From Armatimonadetes bacterium 55-13 (GTDB lineage Bacteria > Armatimonadota > Fimbriimonadia > Fimbriimonadales > Fimbriimonadaceae): DNA of 64,000 nt. The stretch covers positions 1-64,000 of the forward strand of contig MKRX01000008.1 in assembly GCA_001898035.1 (NCBI GenBank). The letters are read 5' to 3'. This document shows positions 52,771-61,491 of this stretch, in pieces (the stretch's first letter is position 1; each line of letters starts with the position of its first letter). A program made the translations under genes and the position numbers. Below the pieces are notes generated by a model that worked only from the letters and a program-made list of their open reading frames with translations, was not told where the DNA came from and ran no database searches.

Positions 52771-52907
52771 AAAATGAGGCAAGGGATGCGGTGATTGCCC
52801 AACCTCCCTAATGGCTACCAAGTTGCTTTTAAGCGTCGACGGTAGACTCCGATCAAGCCAGTGTCTTCTAGCAATAGATTCGCATGCTTGCGTTTTGAGA
52901 AAATCCT

Positions 52908-54602
52908 ATGAAAGGCAGACTCTATTCCTTCGTTCCGGTGGTCTTAGCCCTTACGGTTGTCCCTGCTATCGTCCCCGGCACGAGGAAAGTTGAGTCAAAA
53001 AAGTCGGAAGATCGACCTAATATCGTTGTTATTCTCGCTGACGACCTCGGATTCTCTGATGTTGGCTGTTATGGAGGAGAGGTAAAGACTCCCAATATCG
53101 ACTACCTTGCTGCAAACGGCCTTCGATTCAAGCGCTTTTACAATACTTCCCGTTGCTGTCCAACCCGCGCATCGCTCCTAACCGGCCTTTACAATCAGCA
53201 AGCTGGAATCGGTGAAATGACCACTGATCAACATTCGCCAGGTTATCGGGGCGCCCTCACCGAAAACACGGTCACTCTCGCAGAGGTTCTCAAGAGCGCC
53301 GGATATCAGACCGGAATGTCAGGCAAGTGGCATGTCTCCAATACGATCGAACAAGGAACTCCGCAGGAACAGCTCAAATGGCTTAATCACCAGACTTCAC
53401 ATCCGCTGTTCTCGCCCCTGGAGCAATATCCTCTCAACCGTGGTTTTGACAAATACTTTGGCAACATCTGGGGGGTGGTGGACTACTTCGATCCATTCAG
53501 CCTTGTGGAAGGAATCAAGGCGGTGGAAGCCGTTCCCAAAGACTACTATCACACCGATGCAATCAATGACAAAGCCGTTCAATACATCAAGGAGTTCAGC
53601 AAAGAGGAGAAACCCTTCTTCCTCTATGTAGCCCAAACCGCCCCTCATTGGCCCTTACAGGCGCCAGAAGAAGAGACCAAAAAGTATCAGAACACTTACA
53701 AAGTGGGCTGGGATGCCATTCGGGAGTCTCGCTACCAACGGATGGTTAAGATGGGGTTGATTGACCCAAAGAAGGCGCCGTTGTCCCCCCGAATAGGCGA
53801 GGCTCTTACTTGGGAGAACAATCCAGATAGGGAGTGGGATGCCCGTGCGATGGCCGTTCATGCCGCGATGATTGACCGAATGGATCAGGGAATCGGCCGG
53901 ATTGTTGCCGAGCTTAGGCGAACAGGCAAGCTAGATAACACACTTATTCTATTCATGAGCGACAACGGAGCTAGTCCCGAAGACTGCGCGGCTTACGGCC
54001 CGGGATTTGATCGCCCTGGAGAGACACGAGACGGAAAGAAGATTATCTATCCGGTGAAGAAACGAGTACTTCCCGGCTCACAAGAGGTTTTCGCCTCAAT
54101 TGGCCCTCGATGGGCCAACGTTGCCAACACGCCCTACCAATACGCCAAAGCTCAATCTTACGAGGGGGGAATCCATACTCCGATGATCGCTTGTTGGCCA
54201 AAAGGAATTAAGCAGAAAGGCAAGTTTACCGACCACTGGGGACACGTCATGGATCTCATGCCCACATTCTTGGACTTAGCCCATGCCACCTATCCTAAGA
54301 CCTACAAGGGCCACGACATCACTCCTTTCACGGGACTTAGCTTTGCATCTACATTGAAGGGACAAGAGGAAACGAAGCGCAGAATCCTCTTTAACGAGCA
54401 CTTGGGCGCGCGATACATCAGAGACGACGTGTGGAAGATGGTGTCCCTGTCTGGGAATCCAGCCTGGCATCTCTATCGGATAAATGATGATCAGACCGAA
54501 ATGAATGACGTGGCTGCTGATTATCCCGATGTCGTGGCACGACTCTCCGCCCAATGGGAGCAGTGGGCGAGGAATCACCAGGTCTTTCCGAAGCCAAAGT
54601 GA
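52908..54602 (+). CDS. Secreted arylsulfatase
   Basis: 564 aa with a signal peptide (LYSFVPVVLALTVVPAIVPG). The sulfatase site is complete: metal Asp pair D45-D46 in ILADDLGFSD, C83-C84-P85-T86-R87 (C83 becomes formylglycine), K and H in SGKWHVS and MSDNGASPEDC for the last metal residues. It hydrolyses sulfate esters in the periplasm or outside. Its Cys form needs oxidation, most likely by the FGE encoded at 24179. The C-terminal sub-domain is of the arylsulfatase A/AslA type. It is a single gene. Confidence 0.9.
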   Translation: MKGRLYSFVPVVLALTVVPAIVPGTRKVESKKSEDRPNIVVILADDLGFSDVGCYGGEVKTPNIDYLAANGLRFKRFYNTSRCCPTRASLLTGLYNQQAGIGEMTTDQHSPGYRGALTENTVTLAEVLKSAGYQTGMSGKWHVSNTIEQGTPQEQLKWLNHQTSHPLFSPLEQYPLNRGFDKYFGNIWGVVDYFDPFSLVEGIKAVEAVPKDYYHTDAINDKAVQYIKEFSKEEKPFFLYVAQTAPHWPLQAPEEETKKYQNTYKVGWDAIRESRYQRMVKMGLIDPKKAPLSPRIGEALTWENNPDREWDARAMAVHAAMIDRMDQGIGRIVAELRRTGKLDNTLILFMSDNGASPEDCAAYGPGFDRPGETRDGKKIIYPVKKRVLPGSQEVFASIGPRWANVANTPYQYAKAQSYEGGIHTPMIACWPKGIKQKGKFTDHWGHVMDLMPTFLDLAHATYPKTYKGHDITPFTGLSFASTLKGQEETKRRILFNEHLGARYIRDDVWKMVSLSGNPAWHLYRINDDQTEMNDVAADYPDVVARLSAQWEQWARNHQVFPKPK

Positions 54603-54605
54603 AAT

Positions 54606-55253
54606 TTAGCTGCGCTCAAATTCGGCGATGTCAGTCAAGAGACGTTCGGTACGAACCAATTCGCTTCCAGCAAGAATGTCGCTTATTCTTTGGGCCAAGG
54701 GACGATCTCTGTATTTCCGACAAAGGCCGAGGAGGGCAATCGCAAGGACGATCCCAAAGACTGCATTCCCACCGATCCAGGCTCCGTTGACGGCATAAAT
54801 GAAGTTCCAATCGATAATTGCTTGTCCCAAGGCCAGTGGAAAGACAACCCAAAGTGGAAGGCCAAGGAGTATGAAGAATTGACTCGAACGAACTCTGAGC
54901 CTGCGAATACGCGAAATGTCTCGTTGTGCGCTCAAAATTGGCCCACTAATGTCAACTCTACTTACATAAAAGATCTGGAGAACGCTGAGAGCTATCGTTG
55001 CGATGCCTAAAACCCAAACCGTAACGATTGGAATGGCCGATGCGGGATGGAGCATGGCCCGGTGAAAATTATCTGCAAATACACCTCCGGCCCAGAGAAC
55101 GGCGAGACAGCCTACGACTAGCTCGAAGATTGGCATGGCGGTGAGACGAGTAACGGCGGATCGGGTTCTCCGTCCTCGGCTCTCTGCCTCTAAATCTGTG
55201 ATCCTTTGGTCCAGCGACTGCCATGCGGTGCGAAATTCATTAAGTTCCATCAT
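54606..55253 (-). CDS. Membrane protein encoded with an ECF sigma factor
   Basis: 215 aa. A polar N-terminal helix (LNEFRTAWQSLDQRITDLEA) is followed by four membrane segments (IFELVVGCLAVLWAGGVF, IPIVTVWVLGIATIALSVLQIFY, FFILLGLPLWVVFPLALGQ and GGNAVFGIVLAIALLGL) and a soluble end. The start ATG overlaps the sigma-factor stop codon (ATGA), so it is made with it. It may act as a membrane anti-sigma factor; the sequence does not show a known anti-sigma domain. Confidence 0.65.
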   Translation of the reverse strand: MMELNEFRTAWQSLDQRITDLEAESRGRRTRSAVTRLTAMPIFELVVGCLAVLWAGGVFADNFHRAMLHPASAIPIVTVWVLGIATIALSVLQIFYVSRVDISGPILSAQRDISRIRRLRVRSSQFFILLGLPLWVVFPLALGQAIIDWNFIYAVNGAWIGGNAVFGIVLAIALLGLCRKYRDRPLAQRISDILAGSELVRTERLLTDIAEFERS

Positions 55254-55753
55254 CGTTCCTCGTTCTGAGCAATCTTAGTGCGGAGTCGGTCTTTGAGCCG
55301 ACTAATGCGGACCGCAACGTTGCCGGTCGAGATTCCGAGAATCTCTCCGATTTCGGCGTGACTCAGGTCGTCCATGTAAAGAATCAATAACGCTCGATTC
55401 ATTTGATCGAGCCCTTCGATCAAAAGTTCGAGTGTCTTCGCTCGCTCATCCATTTCCACCGACGCTGCCGTAGTGTCTTCCTTGACCGGACCTCCGTCGA
55501 ATCGACTTCTGATTTCGGATTTGCGAACCCAACTGATCGCCGTGTTCAGGGCAACCCGGTACATCCATGTGGAAAAACTCCGCTTGGAGTCGTAACGCCC
55601 AAAAGCCATCCACAAATTCATTCGGATGTCTTGAGCCAGATCGTGCTGATCTTCCGGATATCGACAATAGGTTCTGACTACTCGATGGAGAATGCCTGAG
55701 TGCTGATCCATTAGGGTGGCGAAGGCCCTCTGTTGCCCCTCCACGTTACTCAT
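55250..55753 (-). CDS. ECF RNA polymerase sigma factor
   Basis: About 167 aa from the ATG at 55753 (GTG at 55765 is possible). Region 2: YCRYPEDQHDLAQDIRMNLW and FSTWMYRVALNTAISWVRK. Region 4: MDDLSHAEIGEILGISTGNVAVRISRLKDRL. It has the short standard ECF length, unlike the ECF42-type factor at 36873. It is co-translated with a membrane protein, the usual arrangement for an envelope-signal sigma/anti-sigma pair. Confidence 0.88.
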   Translation of the reverse strand: MSNVEGQQRAFATLMDQHSGILHRVVRTYCRYPEDQHDLAQDIRMNLWMAFGRYDSKRSFSTWMYRVALNTAISWVRKSEIRSRFDGGPVKEDTTAASVEMDERAKTLELLIEGLDQMNRALLILYMDDLSHAEIGEILGISTGNVAVRISRLKDRLRTKIAQNEER

Positions 55754-55882
55754 TGTTCGGTCCACAGCTTAGTGATTCGCGGCACGGGACCGATTCTTAC
55801 ATGATTCATTTCGATTGACTCCAATCGATCATATGAGAGGCGGTGTATAGATGCGAAAGCCCGCTTCGACCTCAAAAAGCAT

Positions 55883-57069
55883 GTGCATGAAGAGAAGCCC
55901 TTCTTCTCGGGGTTCAAGATGTTCGTCACCGTCGTTTTGTCGGTCGCTGCGCTCGCCGCCGGCTTGCTTGGCGGAACCTACTTGCTCCTCTTTGGGCCCC
56001 CGCCAGACTTTTACCAAAAGCCGGTCGAGGTGAAGCCGGGCGGCGACAAGACGCTGACCCCTGCCCAGGTGAAAACGCTCCAGGAGCAGATTGCGGCCGT
56101 CATGGACGACTATCGCACTGGCTGGAACAGCGGCACTTTCCCATCCAATCTGACGGCATCCGGATTCACGTCCAAAGACATGTTGGGGAAGGCGTCGTCA
56201 AGCACTTCGGACTTCTACGACAGCAAACAGACCATCGACAAGCTCAAAGTGACGAACATCGCTCAGGTGACGACGGATGAAGTCAGCGCGACGGTGGCCG
56301 AGCTCGTTCGGTACGACACCGGCATCAAGAACTGGTTCATTAACGCAGGGGGACCGACCAGGACGGAGACCTGGTCATCGAGCGGATAGTGGAGAACGAG
56401 TATCGGTTGGTGAACTCAGGCGGCTGGAAAATCAAGTCGAGAGAATGGAAGCGACAGACGGGAGCCTTGATTCAGCAGGCAGGCGACGCGACGCTGAGTT
56501 GGAAGATGGACGAAGGGGACATCGTGTTCGATGACAAGAGGCCCAGCAAAGAAATGCTCAGCGGCCCCTACCAAGCGATAGCGGGCGAGATTCAAAGCGG
56601 CTCGCTCTCCTACAACAATTTCCCAACCTCTTACCGAGTCACCTTCCAGAGTGGCGGAAGCATCGACCGCTCGGAAATCCAGGGACGCCTCAGTAAGCTG
56701 TACGCCAACGTCAAGGACCTCACGGTGACAGCCACGATTGAATCTGTGGAGCAGACAGGGCCGAAGAGCGCCACGGCGACCGTCCGCTACTCGGCTCAGT
56801 TCACTCCCTACAGCTACGATTCGGCCGGCAATGTGGTCAAGAGCAAGAACCAGTATGTGGCGGTCTGGAAGGACCAAGACACTTGGACCCGTTTTAGCGA
56901 CACCGACACGGACTGGCACCGAGAAAGCACGACACGGCTAGAGCGCTCTCCGATTTGGCAGCATTACGAAGCGCAGACTCCGCCAAGAGCACCTGTGACG
57001 ACTCCGCCAACAACATCGACGCCGAGTGCGCAGGGCGGCACCGATTCCGGGACGTTTCATGGTGAATGA
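55883..57069 (+). pseudogene. Membrane-anchored hypothetical protein, frameshifted in a G5 run
   Basis: The frame from GTG 55883 encodes one membrane segment (FVTVVLSVAALAAGLLGGTYLLLFG) and a domain that stops at 56389. The protein clearly continues in another frame: TDQDGDLVIERIVENEYRL, SGGWKIKSREWKR, and to the end at 57069 (Pro/Thr-rich tail PVTTPPTTSTPS). The two parts join at GGGGG, 56348-56352, where one base is missing or extra. It is either a decayed gene, a sequencing error or a slippage switch. No family is recognised. GC here is higher than in the neighbours to the left. Confidence 0.6.
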
Positions 57070-57073
57070 AGGC

Positions 57074-57385
57074 TTAAGCGACGGCGACGTCGGTCGTGAA
57101 GGGCAAGAGGGCCTCGACGAGTTCGTCGGGAATCGCGGGGAAGCCCTGGAACTTGGAAACAACCACGACCAGGCCGCGACCTGGGTCAACATGGACTCCA
57201 AGGGGGCAGTTCTGAATCATGAGCGTCCGAGGCTCGTGGAATGTGACGCCCTTGGAGAACTCCATTGCGCGAATGATGGCGCGAGCCGTCCTAGGATTGT
57301 CCCGGCGCTCATCGAGAATAGCTGACGCCTTCATGGTGACGAGAAGGCGGAGTCTTGGGTTCTTGAGTTCAATGAGTGTGTTCAT
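57074..57385 (-). CDS. Hypothetical protein
   Basis: 103 aa from the ATG at 57385. Segments RLRLLVTMKASAILDERRDN, ARAIIRAMEFSKGVTFHEP and RGLVVVVSKFQGFPAIPDEL give an alpha/beta look. It lies within the island and is convergent with the frameshifted gene before it, with a 4-bp gap. No family is recognised. Confidence 0.5.
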   Translation of the reverse strand: MNTLIELKNPRLRLLVTMKASAILDERRDNPRTARAIIRAMEFSKGVTFHEPRTLMIQNCPLGVHVDPGRGLVVVVSKFQGFPAIPDELVEALLPFTTDVAVA

Positions 57386-57522
57386 AGAGCTATCAGAACA
57401 TGGTTTCAGGCCCAAGTCAAGAAGGTGAATCCTCTCCGATGCGAGCTGAATCCAACTCAGTGAGGTTCACCGACCGTCGCGTCGCGACCATAGGAAAGCG
57501 GCTGTGATATAATGGCAAGACG

Positions 57523-57928
57523 ATGGGAATCGTCGCCAAGCTCTTCTGGGTCGCATTGCCCGCGCTTGCTGGTTGCGCGGTGCTGTCGCAGGTGTCCAGT
57601 CAAGGGGCTGGCACTAATCCAGGGGGTAAGGCCACCAGCGATCATAAACCTGCTCAAGGGATTGCTAAGGCCTGGCCCGATTTTATTGCCAGCGCCAGCA
57701 TTCGCTGCGTCAAGCTCCTCAGGTGGTAATCCCAATTGCGGAACAAGCTGCGAACTTCAATTGGAGATCTGCCAAACAAAGGGATGCGGAGGTATCCCAC
57801 CCGGCGGGCGATGGTATGAGCCTTATTGTTCCAACTGCTACGCGCAATGTAAAAGCTCTGGCAGCTGGCCCACATATCCGCCTTGCGACTATTGGAATTG
57901 GGGAAATCCAGGATATGACCCACGCTGA
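57523..57928 (+). pseudogene. Cys-rich toxin-like tail remnant with signal-like N-terminus, frame changed
   Basis: The first part (MGIVAKLFWVALPALAGCAV) is a lipoprotein-like signal in one frame and stops at 57729; the last part (PNCGTSCELQLEICQTKGCG, RWYEPYCSNCYAQCKSSGSW, ending GNPGYDPR) is in another frame and stops at 57928. The two are probably joined by an indel near 57690. The Cys-rich end looks like the variable tip of a polymorphic toxin. The stop overlaps the next gene, as toxin and immunity genes often do. The assignment is weak. Confidence 0.4.
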
Positions 57929-58277
57929 CACCCATGATGAATGGCTCGCAAGACGAGCGGTGTGGCAGGAGGATTGGAACTTTGTCTCCTCGTATGTTGC
58001 AAGTTCCAGCGTCTCAGCCAAGTTACGTGAGATCATGGAAGGAGATAACCCAACTCCGCACCGATGTATCCTCGTTGTCGGCGTTTACACCTCTTATGGC
58101 ATTGAATTAGAGAACCTCGACTATCTCAAGTCGATATGGCGTGAGGCGGTCGCATTTATGCACCAAGCGACTCCAGAGATCATTGACGAAGCAAAAGATT
58201 ACTGGAATTTGTCGGTGCTACGTTATTACAAAGATGCGGGTATTTCTGTCGATCCTAAGGAGTTTGGATTTGATTGA
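57915..58277 (+). CDS. Hypothetical protein, possible immunity protein
   Basis: 120 aa from the ATG at 57915, which overlaps the stop codon of the Cys-rich frame. It is acidic and rich in Trp and Tyr (EWLARRAVWQEDWNFVSSYV, LKSIWREAVAFM), without a signal peptide or known family. Position directly behind a Cys-rich tail and ahead of an Rhs tip fits an immunity gene; this is inferred from context. It is in one frame and looks intact. Confidence 0.45.
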   Translation: MTHADTHDEWLARRAVWQEDWNFVSSYVASSSVSAKLREIMEGDNPTPHRCILVVGVYTSYGIELENLDYLKSIWREAVAFMHQATPEIIDEAKDYWNLSVLRYYKDAGISVDPKEFGFD

Positions 58278-58350
58278 CCAGGCCTTGCAAGCCAACAAAG
58301 AATCTAAGGGAGAAAATTAATTTATGGCTCTTTCGATAGTGTAGGCGACG

Positions 58351-59025
58351 GTGAACGGGGTCTTGGTCGAGGAGGACCGGGGCGGGGTGGTCACGTGTTA
58401 CGTGAGCGACACCCTGGGAAGCGTTGTGAAAACCACCGATGCAAGCGGAAACATCACCTCTTCCACCACCTATTGGCCGTTCGGGGAAGTGAGGACTAGC
58501 TCCGGAACCAATCCAAGCCCTTGGGGATTCGTCGGAACCCTCGGCTATTACAAAGACGCCCTCGCAAGGCTGTATGTGAGAATGAGAAGCCTTAGAACAG
58601 ATCTGTCAAGGTGGCTGACGGTAGACCTCCTATGGCCTTGGCAAGCATCTTATGGGTATGTAGGCAATATGCCTACTTGGAACATTGATATTGCTGGACT
58701 CTTCGGTTTCGGCAACTACTGTGGTCCCTCACGTATGGGGCCCGAACCTCCGATTAACGCCGTTGATGCATGTTGTCAGACACACGATTCATGCTTAGCC
58801 ACATGGTGCGACTGGCTTAATCCGATAAATAAGGTTCAATGTGACTGTGCGCTGTGCCTTTGTGCAGCAAGAAACCTCATTTCTTCTTGCAAGTGGAACC
58901 CTATTTGTTACTGCGGCGCGATCGAAGTCATGAAATGGGCATGCCAAGAATGCGCACGCTTGGGCAATCCCATTCCACTGCCTACCCCACCAAATCCTGG
59001 CTGGATTTGCTTTATTTTGGGATAG
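58351..59025 (+). CDS. Orphan Rhs tip with phospholipase A2-like toxin domain
   Basis: 224 aa from GTG 58351, with an in-frame TAG nine bases upstream, so no larger Rhs shell is attached here. Residues about 17-115 are an Rhs/YD-repeat-associated core (YVSDTLGSVVKTTDASGNIT, YWPFGEV, RMRSLRTDLSRWLTVD; the usual RxYxPxxGRWxxxDP is degraded). From residue 118 a phospholipase A2-like domain follows: calcium-loop Y123-C-G125, catalytic VDACCQTHDSC (H145-D146) and a Cys-rich helix with C-D165-C. It would cut phospholipids. Such orphan tips are silent cassettes that recombine with a full rhs gene. Confidence 0.75.
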   Translation: MNGVLVEEDRGGVVTCYVSDTLGSVVKTTDASGNITSSTTYWPFGEVRTSSGTNPSPWGFVGTLGYYKDALARLYVRMRSLRTDLSRWLTVDLLWPWQASYGYVGNMPTWNIDIAGLFGFGNYCGPSRMGPEPPINAVDACCQTHDSCLATWCDWLNPINKVQCDCALCLCAARNLISSCKWNPICYCGAIEVMKWACQECARLGNPIPLPTPPNPGWICFILG

Positions 59026-59027
59026 AG

Positions 59028-59228
59028 ATGAAGCCACTTCAGGTAGGCGGTTTAGTATTGGGTTGCTTAGGCTTCTTGGCCCTAGGTTTCTTTTGGGGTG
59101 GGCCGGGTTTTGTGTTTCGAGACTTAGGCGCAGTCGCACGTTACGGCCCTTATGTCTCCTTACTAATCTTCTTCGTCGGTGTCGTCATGTTTATCGTTGG
59201 TTCGATCCGCCGGGGAGGAAGCAACTGA
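59028..59228 (+). CDS. Small membrane protein, candidate immunity to the PLA2-like toxin
   Basis: 66 aa, starting two bases after the stop of the Rhs-PLA2 gene. Two membrane segments (GGLVLGCLGFLALGFFWGGPG and YGPYVSLLIFFVGVVMFIVGSI) are followed by a basic end (RRGGSN). The position and coupling are those of a cognate immunity gene, and a membrane location would make sense against a phospholipase. This is inference; the sequence shows no known immunity family. Confidence 0.5.
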   Translation: MKPLQVGGLVLGCLGFLALGFFWGGPGFVFRDLGAVARYGPYVSLLIFFVGVVMFIVGSIRRGGSN

Positions 59229-59309
59229 TGGCGATGGCGGCAAACATTATCAGGACTGCATGAGCACCTACGAAAAGCCTAAGCCAGTGGCTATTGCGAT
59301 CTAGGGGGA

Positions 59310-59734
59310 ATGGTTATTTTCTTATTCGGCACGGTCATCGCACAAAGCAGCCACCATCCGATTGCTAACCGTCAAGATGGCGAATGGCATCTCGTTCAAA
59401 CCTCGTCCTTCGGTGCAAGGCCCCCTGGTCTTACGAAACCTTTATCCATACGTCTCCTTGGGGCCACCAGCGAATGGGATTGCTCAAGGTCGATGTGAAG
59501 AGAAAGGGGGCAGTGAAGAACCTATACCAAGGAGTGCGGAGCTGGATGTGGTGCGCTTTGGCGTACTCAGATGGGCAGCCGACATTCTTGGCTTCCGGGT
59601 ATTGGGATATCGGTAGCCCGCCTGAAACAAGTATCTTCCGGCTAAAGGAAGGGGCTTTGGTTTCTAGAGAGGAACTCGCCCGAGTGAAGTTATTCAAGGA
59701 ACTTCAAGTCGCTTTGAGCATCCCCCTTTCTTAG
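59310..59734 (+). pseudogene. Hypothetical protein frameshifted in a C5 run
   Basis: A first frame (MVIFLFGTVIAQSSHH, then QDGEWHLVQTSSFGAR) with a signal-like start and a second frame (APWSYETFIHTSPWGHQRMG, WMWCALAYSDGQPTFLASGY, ending LSIPLS at 59734) look like one protein. They join at CCCCC, 59421-59425. It lies behind the Rhs-PLA2 unit and directly before the IS element. No family is known. An indel there is either decay or a sequencing error. Confidence 0.5.
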
Positions 59735-59830
59735 TGCCACGGGCAATCTGAGTCCGAGTGCGTTGCTGCCACGGCGTGGTGAACTCTTAACCTGAGCCCT
59801 GTTTCTAGCGGGGCCAACAGAGGAGGCCCC

Positions 59831-60097
59831 ATGGGACGAGGCAAATATTCGAGCGAGCAGATTCTCGCTATTCTCAAAGAGCAAGAGGCGGGAACGCCGG
59901 TCGCTGACCTGTGCAGGACATACGGCATGCACCAGGAGACGTTCTACGCCTGGAAGCGCAAGTACACCGGCATGCAGGGCGGCGACGTGCAAAAGCTCCG
60001 CCAGCTTGCCGAGGAGAACGCCCGGCTGAAGAAGGTCGTGGCCAACATGGCACTTGAAATCGACGCGCTCAAGGACGCGCTCGAAAAAAACTCTTAA
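59831..60097 (+). CDS. IS3-family transposase OrfA
   Basis: 88 aa. It has the helix-turn-helix of IS3 OrfA (YSSEQILAILKEQEAGTPVADLCRTYGMHQETFYAWKRKY, cut here to its core) and a leucine-zipper-like tail (LRQLAEENARLKKVVANMAL). The 3' end contains the A7 run used for a -1 frameshift to make the OrfAB transposase. It binds the IS ends. An AGAGGAGG ribosome site precedes the ATG. Confidence 0.9.
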   Translation: MGRGKYSSEQILAILKEQEAGTPVADLCRTYGMHQETFYAWKRKYTGMQGGDVQKLRQLAEENARLKKVVANMALEIDALKDALEKNS

Positions 60098-60117
60098 CGG
60101 CACAGGCCAAGCGTGAC

Positions 60118-60919
60118 ATGGCAGCCTATTTCGTCGAGAGATGGCGCTTGAGCGTGAGGCAGGCGTGCCGACTGGTTGACATATCGAGGACGGTGTTCCA
60201 CTATCGCGCTATGCCGAGCGACGACGCCGAGGTCAGGAGCGCATTGCGGGAGCTGGGACAACAGCATCCCAAATATGGGTGTCCAATGCTCACCGGCCTG
60301 CTTCGCGCAAGAGGGTTCAGCGTGAACCACAAGCGAGTCGAGCGAATCTACAGGGAAGAGAACATGGCGCTCAGACGAAAGCGGCGCGGAAAGAAGGTTG
60401 TTGTCGAGCGGTCGCCTCTCAACGTTCCGGACGGGCCCTGCCAAACGTGGGGACTGGACTTCATTCACGACCGCTTCATCAAAGGCGGCTCTGTCGTTTC
60501 GTTTCGCTGCCTGACCGTTCTCGACATCTACTCGCGGTTCTGCCTGCATTTGGAGCCTCGGACCCGTTACTCGTCGTGCAACGTCGTCTTCGTGATGGAC
60601 AAGTTGGTGGAGCGCCACGGCAAGCCCACTCAACTTCGCCTCGACAACGGGCCGGAGTTCCGTTCGGTGGAGTTCATTGAGTGGGCCAAGGCTAAAGGCA
60701 TCGAACTTGCATTCTCCCAACCAGGCAAACCCCAGCAGAACGGGTTCGTCGAGTCCTTCCATTCTCGGTTCCGTTACGAGTGCCTCTCCTCCCACCGGTT
60801 CACCAGCCTTGACCAGGCAAGCCATGCTTGTAGAGGAGTGGCGGGACGGATACAACAACCACCGGCCGCATTCCAGTCTAGGCGGAAAGCCACCGGCAAC
60901 AAGAATGCCCAAGAAATAG
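60118..60919 (+). pseudogene. IS3-family transposase OrfB, 3' frameshift
   Basis: The frame starts upstream of 60118 by -1 slippage (LLTAQAKRD precedes MAAYF). It has the rve integrase core: first Asp in WGLDFIHDRF, second Asp in LRLDNGPEF, and Glu in QNGFVESFHSRFR. The normal end, VEEWRDGYNNHRPHSSLGG to a stop at 60919, is in the next frame; the shift is near 60832 (CAAGCCATGCTTG). The original frame instead runs to 61035 through unrelated sequence. The DDE triad is intact, but the C-terminal region is altered. Confidence 0.8.
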
Positions 60920-60954
60920 CACGAGAGCCCACACGGTCTGCTCGCGTCCGTCCA

Positions 60955-61491
60955 TCAAGCCGATTGTCCCTTGCCGCCATCCGATTGAAGCGTGGCCTTG
61001 ATGGTCTTGGTGAGGATGTAGAGGTGGAAAGGTAAGCCTTCCGTCGATACGAATCCCCACTTTTCATAGAAGGCTTTCGCCGGCGCGTCCTTGGCGTGAG
61101 CAAGGAGGGCGCGGGCTCCGATGGTCTCTTGGACATTCATGAACCGCAGGAATGCGTCTTGAAGAAGGCTGGCTCCAAGGCCCTGGCCTTTGCAGCTCGT
61201 GTCGACGGCAAGTCGAGCCAATAGCACGAGTGGCACCTCGTGCCTTGCGAGCCCCTTGCGAATCCTCTCGGGAGTCTGTTCGAAATCGACCGACGCCGCA
61301 CATAGACTGTAGAACCCAACGACTTCTCGCGTGTCCGTTCGGGTTGCCACGAACGTGCGAGCCGAGTTGTTCCGCTGGTTTTGTAGCGCGTGATGCTTCA
61401 GGAACGTGTTTAGGGCCTCAACGCCGCAATCGAACGAGTCCACATCATGCTCTTCGGAAAGCAGGACCGGCCTTTGATAGGAGGCGCTCAT
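60955..61491 (-). CDS. GNAT-family toxin of a DUF1778-GNAT toxin-antitoxin system
   Basis: 178 aa. It belongs to the AtaT/TacT-type GNAT toxins: VDSFDCGVEALNTFLKHHAL, the acetyl-CoA motif VPLVLLARLAVDTSCKGQGLG, LAHAKDAPAKAFYEKWGF and LYILTKTI near the end. Known members acetylate aminoacyl-tRNA and stop translation. It overlaps the antitoxin gene by 4 bp (ATGA). The last few residues (GGKGQSA) lie next to the IS3 end and may differ from the original end. Confidence 0.88.
   Translation of the reverse strand: MSASYQRPVLLSEEHDVDSFDCGVEALNTFLKHHALQNQRNNSARTFVATRTDTREVVGFYSLCAASVDFEQTPERIRKGLARHEVPLVLLARLAVDTSCKGQGLGASLLQDAFLRFMNVQETIGARALLAHAKDAPAKAFYEKWGFVSTEGLPFHLYILTKTIKATLQSDGGKGQSA

Larger units (their letters stand above)
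59760..60945 (+). mobile_element. IS3-family insertion sequence
   Basis: It carries orfA and orfB in the classic overlapping arrangement, with an A7 slippery run at 60084-60090. The left boundary should lie between 59735 and 59830 and the right one between 60920 and 60955; the terminal repeats and target duplication could not be identified by eye, so the coordinates are approximate. The orfB end is frameshifted, so this copy may be inactive. Confidence 0.7.

Noticed and set aside
56416-56919. A 167-codon minus-strand frame inside the frameshifted membrane gene
   Set aside because: It is the shadow of the second half of the plus-strand gene, whose sequence continues the first half sensibly across the G5 run.
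60094-60912. A 272-codon minus-strand frame through the IS3 transposase
   Set aside because: It is the antisense of orfB, whose DDE motifs are clear; long antisense frames are common in GC-richer coding DNA.
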